Below are positions 1 to 6,548 of a DNA stretch of 7,649 bases, in pieces (position 1 is the first letter of the stretch; the number at the start of each line of letters is the position of its first letter). The position numbers and the translations under genes are program-made. Source of the DNA: an uncultured Ruminococcus sp. Its GTDB lineage: Bacteria; Bacillota; Clostridia; Oscillospirales; Ruminococcaceae. The stretch lies in assembly GCF_946187255.1 (NCBI RefSeq), contig NZ_CAMHRZ010000164.1, positions 1 through 7,649 of the forward strand. Reading direction: 5' to 3'. Under the pieces are notes generated by a model. The model had not been told where the DNA came from. It was given only the letters and a program-made list of their open reading frames with translations, and made no database searches.

Positions 1-623
1 TGGCACGAACTATAATGCTTGACCGTCAGCTGAAATCCATCATCAAGAAAGCGCCCGACACGGTGATCGTAAATGTGGGCGCAGGCTTTGATGACCGTTT
101 TACAAGGGTAGATAACGGAAAGATAATGTGGTTCGACCTTGATCTGCCCGATGCTATCGCAGCAAGACGAAAGGCTTTTCAGAAACGCGAACGTGTTACC
201 ATGATAGCGGGCAGTGCATTGGAAGATGACTGGTGCTGGCAAGTGAGAAATGCACTTTCGGGCAGAAGATCAAAGCCTATTTTTATTGCAGAAGGCTTGT
301 TCATGTACCTGACTATGGAACAGATACGCACTTTTCTGGAGATACTGAAAAACAACTTTCCCGATGGCGGTATTCTCATCGCAGAGCAGAACTGCAAGAT
401 GTTGCAGAAAAACGAAAAGCACCACGATACGGTAAAAAACACAAATGCTCATTTTATGTCAGGCACCGATTCGGGACAGGAGATAGCTGATCTTACGGAT
501 GGTTTTGAGCTGGTGGAGGAGCACAGCTTCAACGAGGAAATGAGAAAATACAGTATCAGAGCCAAGCTGTTCGCGCTGCTGCTGCCGAATATGAATGACA
601 GGTGGGCGACTTTCAGGTGGTGA
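1..623 (+). CDS. SAM-dependent methyltransferase, LCM/Tcmp-like family (5'-truncated by window edge)
   Basis: Probable class I S-adenosylmethionine-dependent methyltransferase of the leucine carboxyl methyltransferase / Tcmp (PPM) type, acting in the cytoplasm on an unknown small substrate. Counting from the first in-window ATG (15), the SAM-binding motif I reads VNVGAGFDDR (residues 19-28), the acidic strand-2 motif WFDLDLPD is at 39-46, and the family-typical AEGLFMYL is at 92-99. The frame stays open upstream to base 3, reading A-R-T-I before the Met. Family members normally have a further N-terminal helical segment with a conserved Arg just there, so the ATG at 15 is probably internal and the true start lies outside the window. 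The 202 visible residues compare with roughly 260-280 for complete relatives. The stop TGA is at 621-623, followed by a 76-base gap to the ABC genes. Family is fairly sure; substrate is unknown. Confidence 0.8.
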   Translation, partial: ARTIMLDRQLKSIIKKAPDTVIVNVGAGFDDRFTRVDNGKIMWFDLDLPDAIAARRKAFQKRERVTMIAGSALEDDWCWQVRNALSGRRSKPIFIAEGLFMYLTMEQIRTFLEILKNNFPDGGILIAEQNCKMLQKNEKHHDTVKNTNAHFMSGTDSGQEIADLTDGFELVEEHSFNEEMRKYSIRAKLFALLLPNMNDRWATFRW

Positions 624-683
624 TATGACCTAAAATGCTGAGAGATCCCGGAAAAGTTCATAATTATATGCTTTTGCAGAAGT

Positions 684-702
684 AAAGGAGAGTTATAAAT
701 TG
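684..702 (+). promoter_or_regulatory. Ribosome binding site selecting a TTG start
   Basis: AAAGGAG at 684-690 lies 9 bases before TTG (700-702). No ATG or GTG in this frame sits at a suitable distance, and the protein read from this TTG begins right at the usual N-terminus of the ATPase family. TTG is therefore the likely initiation codon. Confidence 0.75.
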
Positions 703-1407
703 AAAGAGACAGCAGTAGAATTCAAAGATGTTGTAAAGACCTACGGCAAAGGTGAGGGCGCTCAGACGGCGGTGAACAATGTCAGCTTCACAATAGACAA
801 GGGCGAGTTCGTGGTGATACTCGGTCAGTCGGGCGCGGGCAAGTCAACAGTGCTGAATATGCTTGGCGGAATGGATGTGCCTACATCGGGCAAGGTGATA
901 GTGGATGGTCAGGAGATATCCTCATTCAATGATAAAAAGCTGTCGCAGTACCGCGCGGACGTTATCGGCTTCATTTTTCAGTTTTACAACCTTATACCGG
1001 GACTGACTGCTTATGAGAATGTTGCGCTGGTCAAGGATATAAAAAAGTCAGCGCTTGACGCAAACGAAATGTTGGACCGAGTGGGGCTTTCTGACCAGAA
1101 GAATAAGTTCCCTGCACAGATGTCGGGCGGTCAGCAGCAGAGGGTGTCCATCGCCCGTGCGCTGGCGAAAGACCCGAAGATAATTCTCGGCGACGAACCT
1201 ACGGGTGCGCTGGATTCAGAAACAGGCAAGATAGTCATCGACCTGCTGCAAAAACTGTCCACAGAGGGCGGAAACACGGTCATTCTCGTGACCCACAATG
1301 CCGATATCGCAAAGTGCGCAAACAAGGTCATTCACATGAAAAATGCCAAGATAAAGTCCATAAAGGTAAACGAGCACCCCCTCTCGGCGGACGAGATAGA
1401 GTGGTAA
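700..1407 (+). CDS. ABC transporter ATP-binding protein, MacB/LolD-type
   Basis: Cytoplasmic ATPase that powers the FtsX-type permease encoded just downstream. All the ABC motifs are present in the 235 residues: Walker A GQSGAGKST (42-50), Q-loop Gln at 94, signature MSGGQQQR (141-148), Walker B ILGDEP (162-167) with the catalytic Glu, a D-loop (ALD, 170-172) and the switch His at 199 in VTHN. Length and the opening pattern (a Tyr in VVKTYGKGEG as the A-loop aromatic, followed by AVNNVSF) match the LolD/MacB/YknY/BceA group (type VII ABC systems), which use ATP hydrolysis for mechanical work or efflux of peptides, antibiotics or lipoproteins rather than for import. It starts with TTG and ends 12 bases before the permease ATG, so the two genes form an operon. 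Substrate cannot be read from the ATPase. Confidence 0.95.
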   Translation: MKETAVEFKDVVKTYGKGEGAQTAVNNVSFTIDKGEFVVILGQSGAGKSTVLNMLGGMDVPTSGKVIVDGQEISSFNDKKLSQYRADVIGFIFQFYNLIPGLTAYENVALVKDIKKSALDANEMLDRVGLSDQKNKFPAQMSGGQQQRVSIARALAKDPKIILGDEPTGALDSETGKIVIDLLQKLSTEGGNTVILVTHNADIAKCANKVIHMKNAKIKSIKVNEHPLSADEIEW

Positions 1408-1419
1408 GGGGGCGGCAGT

Positions 1420-3714
1420 ATGCTAAAGAAAAAAATGCTGCGGGACATCAAAAGCAACTTCGCGCAGTTCTTCTCTATATTCATTCTTGCAGTTGTGGCG
1501 ATGTGGTGCTTCACGGGATTTCAATCGGACGTTATCGGAGGACGGCGTGCTATGAGCAGCTTCGCTAAAGAGTCCAACTTATCGGATGGCTGGATCTACG
1601 GCAGCGGATTTGACAACAAACAGGCTGATAAGGTCAGGGCGATAGACGGCATAAATGACGTTCAGCTCAGGTGTGAAATTCTCGGAAAGGCGGACGAAAA
1701 ATACAACACTGCCGAGATATGGTGCTATTTTCAGAATGATGATATCGTCACAAGACCTCATACTGTCAAGGGTGCAGACTTCGACCCCACAGATACAGAT
1801 GGTGTGTGGCTGTTTGAGGCTTTTGCGGATATCTGGGGGCTGAAAGTCGGGGAAAAGTTCACCGTTCATGTTATGGGGCAGGATATCGAAAAGGAGATAC
1901 GGGGCTTGATAGAATCACCCGAGCATATCTTCTCCTGCGCTTCAAGCGATACCGACACCGACTTTCACAACATCGGCTTTGCGTATATGTCGCAGAAAGT
2001 TCTGCCGGATGAAATGCGCATAAACAATGAGATCGTCTTCACCTGCGATGGCAAGGCGCTGTCCTATGAGGACGATATCGACTCTGCCCTTGACGGCGGA
2101 TATTCTTTTATAGCAGACCGCAAAAGCATTGACGGATACAACCGCCTTGTGGACGAGTTAAATCAGCACGACAGCTTTTCATACATTTTCTCATTCGTGT
2201 TCGTGGCTATCGCTCTGCTTGTCATAACAACCACCATGAAGCGTATGGTTGCGCAGCAGCGCACACAGATCGGCACACTCAACGCTCTGGGCATGAAGCG
2301 AAGAAAGATAATGCTGCACTATCTCGGTTACAGCTTTTTCCTGTCGGTACTGGGCTGTATCGCGGGTGTGGTGCTGGGTATATACACCTTTGGCAGAATG
2401 ATGATAGATATGTTCTCAGAGTTTTACCGTCTGCCCGATTGGAACGGCGGGTTCGACTACAAAAGCGTTGCGGTGGCGGCAGTCATAGTGCTGGTATGCA
2501 CAGGTGCGGCATATCTCAGCTGCTATCAGATATTGAAGATACAGCCCTCTGAGGCGCTTCGCCCTGCAACGGTGAAGACCGCAAAGCCCTGCATCTTTGA
2601 AAAGCTGCCCTTCTGGGACAAACTGGGATTTACCTCCCGTTACAGCCTGCGTGATATATCACGCTCAAAGCTACGTGCGGTCATGGGCATATTCGGGACC
2701 TGTGTGGGCATGATGGTCATGACTCTCGGTCTGGGTGCATTTGACACGCTGGGGTTTGTGCGAAGCTGGTACTTTGACGATATTCAGAATTACAGCAGTC
2801 AGGTGATACTTGCAGACAGCTGTGCCCTTGATGAAGCGGAAGAACTTTCGGAAGAATATGACGGCGAGCTGATCGGCATGGGGCTTATATCCATAGCCGC
2901 AAGCGATCATCCCGTTTCGGACGATATCATCAGCTGCAAGCTGTCGGTAACAGAGGGCAAGGGATTGTTCTGCATATCCGACACCGATCTGAATACGGAA
3001 GACCTGAAAGAGGGAACGGTAGCACTCACAATGAAGCAGGCGGCAAAGCTGGGGCTTGAAAGGGGAGACAGCGTTTACTGGAAGACTTCGGACGGTGACA
3101 AGTGGATAAAGAGCGAGATAGGTCTGATCTCCCGTCACCCGTCGATAACGGGTATAACCATACTCCGCAAGGACTATGAGAGCGAGGGCTTTGAGTTCAA
3201 GCCGCAGATGATGGTCACAAGGAAGGACTGCGATGATGCTAAAGATTTAGACTGCGTTTCGGCTGTACACAGCATGGACGACCTGAAAGCCGCTTTCGAC
3301 AAGACGATGGAGGTTATGAACTTGCTGGTATACTTCATGGTGTTCTTCGCGGCACTGCTGATAGTCATAGTGCTGTATAACTCGGGAAATCTCAGCTTCA
3401 ACGAGCGTGAAAAAGAGTTCGCCACCTTGAAAGTAATGGGCTTCGGAAGTCCGAGAGTACGCAGGCTTATCTCCGTGCAGAACCTCTGGTTGTCGCTGAT
3501 AGGTGCAGTTTGCGGGATACCCTTCGGCAAGAAGATATTGCAGGCGATGATGGATTCAAACGGCGATGCCATTGATTGGCCGTGCAGTATCGAGCCGCTG
3601 ACATTCCTGCTTTCGGGAGCTTTCGTTATCGGCATTTCGGTACTGGTGGGATTTATGTTCTCTAAACGTATCAAGCACATCGATATGGTGGGTGTTCTCA
3701 AGGGTCTGGAATGA
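1420..3714 (+). CDS. ABC transporter permease with two FtsX-like domains
   Basis: Membrane partner of the upstream ATPase, 764 residues. I see about eight hydrophobic segments: residues 15-35, 254-274, 301-322, 348-370, 418-440, 631-653, 688-705 and 726-748. They form two repeats of one helix, a large extracytoplasmic domain (about 36-253 and 441-630), then three helices. Each repeat carries the FtsX coupling motif after its second helix: RTQIGTLNALGMKRRK (281-296) and EREKEFATLKVMGFGS (662-677). This tandem MacB-PCD/FtsX layout is common in Firmicutes single-permease exporters. The charged N-terminus (KKKMLRDIKSN) followed by TM1 and the spacing to the upstream stop (12 bases) support the ATG at 1420; the upstream purine run AGGGGGCGG is a loose Shine-Dalgarno. 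It could export peptides, antimicrobials or lipids, or act on cell-envelope components. No two-component system of the Bce type is visible nearby, so substrate is unassigned. Confidence 0.93.
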   Translation: MLKKKMLRDIKSNFAQFFSIFILAVVAMWCFTGFQSDVIGGRRAMSSFAKESNLSDGWIYGSGFDNKQADKVRAIDGINDVQLRCEILGKADEKYNTAEIWCYFQNDDIVTRPHTVKGADFDPTDTDGVWLFEAFADIWGLKVGEKFTVHVMGQDIEKEIRGLIESPEHIFSCASSDTDTDFHNIGFAYMSQKVLPDEMRINNEIVFTCDGKALSYEDDIDSALDGGYSFIADRKSIDGYNRLVDELNQHDSFSYIFSFVFVAIALLVITTTMKRMVAQQRTQIGTLNALGMKRRKIMLHYLGYSFFLSVLGCIAGVVLGIYTFGRMMIDMFSEFYRLPDWNGGFDYKSVAVAAVIVLVCTGAAYLSCYQILKIQPSEALRPATVKTAKPCIFEKLPFWDKLGFTSRYSLRDISRSKLRAVMGIFGTCVGMMVMTLGLGAFDTLGFVRSWYFDDIQNYSSQVILADSCALDEAEELSEEYDGELIGMGLISIAASDHPVSDDIISCKLSVTEGKGLFCISDTDLNTEDLKEGTVALTMKQAAKLGLERGDSVYWKTSDGDKWIKSEIGLISRHPSITGITILRKDYESEGFEFKPQMMVTRKDCDDAKDLDCVSAVHSMDDLKAAFDKTMEVMNLLVYFMVFFAALLIVIVLYNSGNLSFNEREKEFATLKVMGFGSPRVRRLISVQNLWLSLIGAVCGIPFGKKILQAMMDSNGDAIDWPCSIEPLTFLLSGAFVIGISVLVGFMFSKRIKHIDMVGVLKGLE

Positions 3715-3735
3715 TCCGAACATAATAATACATAC

Positions 3736-3779
3736 TGTCGATACATCAGCCGACTATGCTTATGTATCGACAATAATTT
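3736..3779 (+). terminator. Candidate terminator hairpin after the ABC operon
   Basis: TGTCGATACAT (3736-3746) and ATGTATCGACA (3762-3772) form a perfect 11-bp inverted repeat around a 15-base loop, 22 bases after the permease stop. The downstream tract ATAATTT is a poor U-run, so as an intrinsic terminator it is weak. The repeat could instead be a protein-binding palindrome or an mRNA 3'-end stabilising stem. Position favours a role in ending the ABC transcript. Confidence 0.5.
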
Positions 3780-3787
3780 GCATTCAG

Positions 3788-3803
3788 GTTAGCATTATCT
3801 AAC
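3788..3803 (+). promoter_or_regulatory. Palindromic operator candidate upstream of feoA (DtxR/MntR-like half-sites)
   Basis: GTTAG (3788-3792), six spacer bases CATTAT, then CTAAC (3799-3803) make a perfect dyad. It lies about 34 bases before the feoA ATG and covers the expected -35 region of the -10 box at 3810. TTAG/CTAA half-sites resemble those bound by DtxR/IdeR/MntR metalloregulators, although the classical IdeR box has its arms closer together. Metal-dependent repression of feo is inferred; the regulator is not encoded in this window. Confidence 0.5.
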
Positions 3804-3809
3804 TAAAAA

Positions 3810-3815
3810 TATACT
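3810..3815 (+). promoter_or_regulatory. Candidate -10 box of the feo promoter
   Basis: TATACT (5 of 6 bases to consensus) lies 21 bases before the feoA ATG. No good -35 hexamer is present at 16-18 bases; that area is instead occupied by the GTTAG-N6-CTAAC dyad. The unit therefore probably has its own regulated promoter. Confidence 0.4.
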
Positions 3816-3836
3816 GATCACAAACGGAGGTAAAAA

Positions 3837-4064
3837 ATGAAACTGGCAGAACTCAAAGAAAACTCACAAGCTGTTATAAGCGGGCTGAATGGTGACACGC
3901 GATTTATCGGCAGGATAACGTCCATAGGGCTGACACCCGGCTGTCATATCAGCGTTATCAAAAACGACAAAAACCGTCCTGTACTGCTGTATTCAAGGGA
4001 CACCATGATAGCTGTCAACCGCAGTGAATGCGAGGGCATTGAGGTCACGGAGGTGAAAGCATGA
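3837..4064 (+). CDS. feoA: Ferrous iron transport protein A
   Basis: A 75-residue FeoA-type protein with a small SH3-like beta-barrel, expected to work in the cytoplasm with the FeoB transporter, perhaps by modulating its GTPase domain. Family features seen are the opening MKLAELKENSQAVISGL, the central R-I-T-S-I-G-L-T-P-G turn (about residues 26-35) that matches the conserved G-[ILM]-x-P-G of FeoA, and the ending that returns to a V-x-R-S-E-C-E-G-I-E-V strand. The length is normal for the family. GGAGG (3826-3830) is 6 bases before the ATG. The stop overlaps the feoB start (ATGA at 4061-4064), which indicates translational coupling. Identification rests on both the sequence and the adjacent feoB. 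Confidence 0.92.
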   Translation: MKLAELKENSQAVISGLNGDTRFIGRITSIGLTPGCHISVIKNDKNRPVLLYSRDTMIAVNRSECEGIEVTEVKA

Positions 4065-6073
4065 GCACAGCAACGATAGCACTTCTGGGACAGCCCAATT
4101 CGGGTAAATCAACTCTATTCAATGCGCTTACGGGGCTTCGTCAGCACGTCGGCAACTGGCCAGGAAAGACAGTCGAGAAAAAAGAAGGTTCCTTCACTCA
4201 TGCGGGCAAGACCTACTCGGTCGCTGACCTGCCGGGCTCATACAGTATGTCGGCAAATTCCGATGAAGAAGTCATCACCCGCGACTTTATCGCATCGGGC
4301 AAGGCGGACGTTGTTTGTATACTCGCAGACAGTTCACAGCTTGAACGAAGCCTGTTCATGCTGGCGGACTACGCAGGACTTGAAGCCCCCTGCTTTCTGG
4401 TGCTGAATATGGAAGACGTTGCAAAGGAACAGGGCAAGACCATAGATGCCGCTGCTATTGAGAAAAAGCTGGGAATACCGGTAATGCTTTTCTCAGCAAC
4501 GGATATCAAAGCATACGACAAGTTCTATCAGACCCTTGAAAGGGCGCTTAAAACAAAAACGCATATCAATGTATCGGCACTGGAAGAAGAGTACATAAAA
4601 CTGGATAATTACAGCGATATCAAAGCACAGCTCTCCGATGATACCATATCGGGCTACACTCCCATGTGGCTGACCGTCAAGGTACTTGAAAATGACAAGG
4701 TAGTTTCGGCAAAGCTGAAAGATACTCTTTCGGACGACAAGGTGAAGAAGATAGAGAACCTTGCGAAAAGCGGCTCGGATGCGGTAGCTACGGGCGAGTG
4801 CAAATTCGCCTGGATAGACGAGATACTTCAGGGCGCGGTCAGCGGCAGAAAGACCATCACCAAACTGGGCAGGCTCGACCGCATTTACACCCATAGATTC
4901 TGGGGCAAGCCCGCCGTTGTTATGACAGTAGTGCTGGGACTTCTCGCATCATTTATCCCTGCACTGCCCATAATGGCTCTGGCCTCGGTGGTGACGGTAT
5001 TACAAAACGCAGTCGGCTCGGGGCTTTCGTCGGCAGGCTGCCCGGCTGTCATCATAAGCCTTATCTGCGATGTGGTACTGCAATCTATGGGCTATGTCAT
5101 AAAAATGCTGGGCTTTGTGTTCGGTGTGACACTGGTGTTCGGTCTGCTTGAAGAAGTGGGCGTTATGGCGAGAATATCCTATGTTTTTGACAACACTATG
5201 GGCAAACTGGGCTTGCAGGGAAAATCAGTCATGCCCTTCCTTGTCAGCTTCGGCTGTACGATTGGCGGTGCTTCGGGCGCCAGAGTCATCGACAACTGGG
5301 GACAGAAGGTACTGACCATAGCCCTTGCATGGGCTGTACCCTGCGGTGCGGCTTGGGCTATAATACCTATGCTTTCCACCGTGTTCTTCGGGGCTGCTGC
5401 GCCTCTTGTCATCGTGGCGCTCCTGCTTACGATGATACTTCACATGTGGATAACTGCAAAGATATTCGGCAGAGGTCTTGTAAAAACAGAGGACAGATGC
5501 GGCATGATAATGGAGCTGCCGCCCTACCACAAGCCTAAGTGGGGCGCACTTTTCCGCTACGTTCTCGGCAGGACAAAGGATACTTTCTTCCGTGTGGTCA
5601 AGGTGGTACTGCTTGTATGCGGTATCTTCTGGGTACTCAGCTACGGCGGCTCAAATGAAAGCAGTATCCTCTACAAGATCGGCACAGCTATCGAGCCTGT
5701 GACCAAATTCTTCGGTATGCCTTGGCAGCTTTTCATCGCATTCGTGGCTTCATCGGTCGGCAAAGAGGGTGCTGTGGGCGTTATAAGCGCACTGTACAGC
5801 GGCGGTTCATATTCTCAGGGCTTTATGGAAGCTATGAGCGGTGCTGCAAGGTCTGAGAATCTCAACGAACTTCTGCTTGCAAATGTCACCCGCCCCGAAG
5901 CGCTGGCTTTCATATTTGCACTGACATTCAATCTGCCCTGCGTTGTAGCACTTGCCGCGACATATCAGGAGATACACTCCGTCAAGTGGACAGCGAAGAT
6001 AGCGCTTTATTACACCGCAACCGCACTCGCACTTTCCTGTATCGTATATCACATCGGTCTGCTTATCTGGTGA
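4061..6073 (+). CDS. feoB: Ferrous iron transport protein B, divergent subfamily
   Basis: Membrane Fe2+ transporter with an N-terminal GTPase domain, 670 residues (shorter than the roughly 770 of E. coli FeoB). G-motifs: G1 GQPNSGKST (10-18), G2 region VGNWPGKTVEKKEG with Thr37, G3 DLPG (56-59), G4 NMED (116-119), G5 SAT (145-147). A helical spacer follows to about residue 280, then a polytopic membrane core to the C-terminus. Three cysteines sit where FeoB has its conserved membrane cysteines: C399 (GCTIGG), C428 (VPCGAAW) and C627 (NLPC). The gate motif with K568-E569 (VGKEGAVG) is also present. The flanking residues are unusual: typical FeoB has GCNVPA and a C-[SG]-A-R-L-P-V type second motif, but here they read GCTIGGASGARVID and PCGAAWAIIP. 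GGAGGTG (4049-4055) is the RBS. Fe2+ is the likely substrate from context; altered metal preference is possible. Confidence 0.92.
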   Translation: MSTATIALLGQPNSGKSTLFNALTGLRQHVGNWPGKTVEKKEGSFTHAGKTYSVADLPGSYSMSANSDEEVITRDFIASGKADVVCILADSSQLERSLFMLADYAGLEAPCFLVLNMEDVAKEQGKTIDAAAIEKKLGIPVMLFSATDIKAYDKFYQTLERALKTKTHINVSALEEEYIKLDNYSDIKAQLSDDTISGYTPMWLTVKVLENDKVVSAKLKDTLSDDKVKKIENLAKSGSDAVATGECKFAWIDEILQGAVSGRKTITKLGRLDRIYTHRFWGKPAVVMTVVLGLLASFIPALPIMALASVVTVLQNAVGSGLSSAGCPAVIISLICDVVLQSMGYVIKMLGFVFGVTLVFGLLEEVGVMARISYVFDNTMGKLGLQGKSVMPFLVSFGCTIGGASGARVIDNWGQKVLTIALAWAVPCGAAWAIIPMLSTVFFGAAAPLVIVALLLTMILHMWITAKIFGRGLVKTEDRCGMIMELPPYHKPKWGALFRYVLGRTKDTFFRVVKVVLLVCGIFWVLSYGGSNESSILYKIGTAIEPVTKFFGMPWQLFIAFVASSVGKEGAVGVISALYSGGSYSQGFMEAMSGAARSENLNELLLANVTRPEALAFIFALTFNLPCVVALAATYQEIHSVKWTAKIALYYTATALALSCIVYHIGLLIW

Positions 6074-6077
6074 CGCT

Positions 6078-6329
6078 ATGAAAAGACTGCTTGAACTTTT
6101 AAAAGACGGCAACTCCCGCACGATAGAACAGCTTGCGGCTGAACTTGCTACAACTCCCAACGACATCACGAGGCAGCTGGAATATCTGGAGCGTATCGGC
6201 ATGATACGCAGAGTTGGTTTCTCAGCGCATAAGTCCTGCGGCGGAAACTGTGACCCGGCACACTGTAAAGGCTGTATTCCAAAAAATGCCTCCATGAATA
6301 TGGGAGAGATGTGGGAAGTTGTGAGATAA
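6078..6329 (+). CDS. feoC: FeoC-like winged-helix protein with four-cysteine tail
   Basis: An 83-residue protein starting 4 bases after the feoB stop, with no clear Shine-Dalgarno, so translation is probably coupled to feoB. Residues 1-47 look like a winged helix: a first helix MKRLLELLKDG, then TIEQLAAELATTPNDITRQLEYLERIGMIRRVG with the helix-turn-helix and wing. The C-terminal part carries C54-x3-C58-x4-C63-x2-C66 (CGGNCDPAHCKGC). FeoC proteins of enterobacteria have the same architecture, a small winged helix plus a cysteine cluster able to bind an Fe-S centre. A role as iron/oxygen-responsive partner of FeoB, or as a DNA-binding regulator, is inferred. The symbol is given from architecture and position; sequence similarity to enterobacterial FeoC is probably low. 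Confidence 0.75.
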   Translation: MKRLLELLKDGNSRTIEQLAAELATTPNDITRQLEYLERIGMIRRVGFSAHKSCGGNCDPAHCKGCIPKNASMNMGEMWEVVR

Positions 6330-6352
6330 TTTAACACCCGAAAAAATATAAG

Positions 6353-6387
6353 ACCGACCCGATTTTCTGAATTATCGGGTCGGTTTT
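6353..6387 (+). terminator. Intrinsic terminator of the feo operon, probably bidirectional
   Basis: ACCGACCCGAT (6353-6363) and ATCGGGTCGGT (6374-6384) form a perfect 11-bp GC-rich stem with a 10-base loop, followed by TTTT. It lies 24 bases after the feoC stop. Read on the minus strand, the same stem is followed by CTTATATTTTTT, so it can also end the convergent transcript of the XRE gene. Confidence 0.88.
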
Positions 6388-6548
6388 GTTGGCAAAGATC
6401 AAGCCTTTGCCGGACGAGCTTTTTGCGCGGCTTGAAACGGTACAGATCAGTGGAAAGAGTGCGTTTGCGAATGTGTTTTCACTTATGTATTTCGCTTTTG
6501 ATAAAGCACCAACTCCGGCGCTGCGCCGTCTTTGCCGTAGGTGCTGAC
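6371..6548 (+). pseudogene. Possible coding remnant without start codon
   Basis: Between the feo terminator and the end of the convergent XRE gene, one plus-strand frame is open from 6371 to a TGA at 6546-6548. From 6389 it reads like a real protein interior: LAKIKPLPDELFARLE, then TVQISGKSAFANVFSLMYFAFDKA. It has no Met start or RBS, its beginning is inside the terminator, and its last 60 bases are antisense to the XRE gene. I do not recognise a family. It may be the fragment of a gene lost by rearrangement, or a chance open frame. Confidence 0.25.

Noticed and set aside
624..699. Promoter for the ABC operon in the gap after the methyltransferase gene
   Set aside because: AT-rich stretches such as TAATTATATG occur, but no paired -35/-10 with proper spacing can be defended.
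3174..3773. Long minus-strand open frame (199 codons) opposite the ABC permease
   Set aside because: It is antisense to a strongly supported FtsX domain, has no RBS, and its translation is low-complexity Ser/Ile-rich text typical of an antisense shadow.
3773..3836. Classical Fur box upstream of feoA
   Set aside because: No run resembling GATAATGATAATCATTATC is present; the only dyad is GTTAG-N6-CTAAC.
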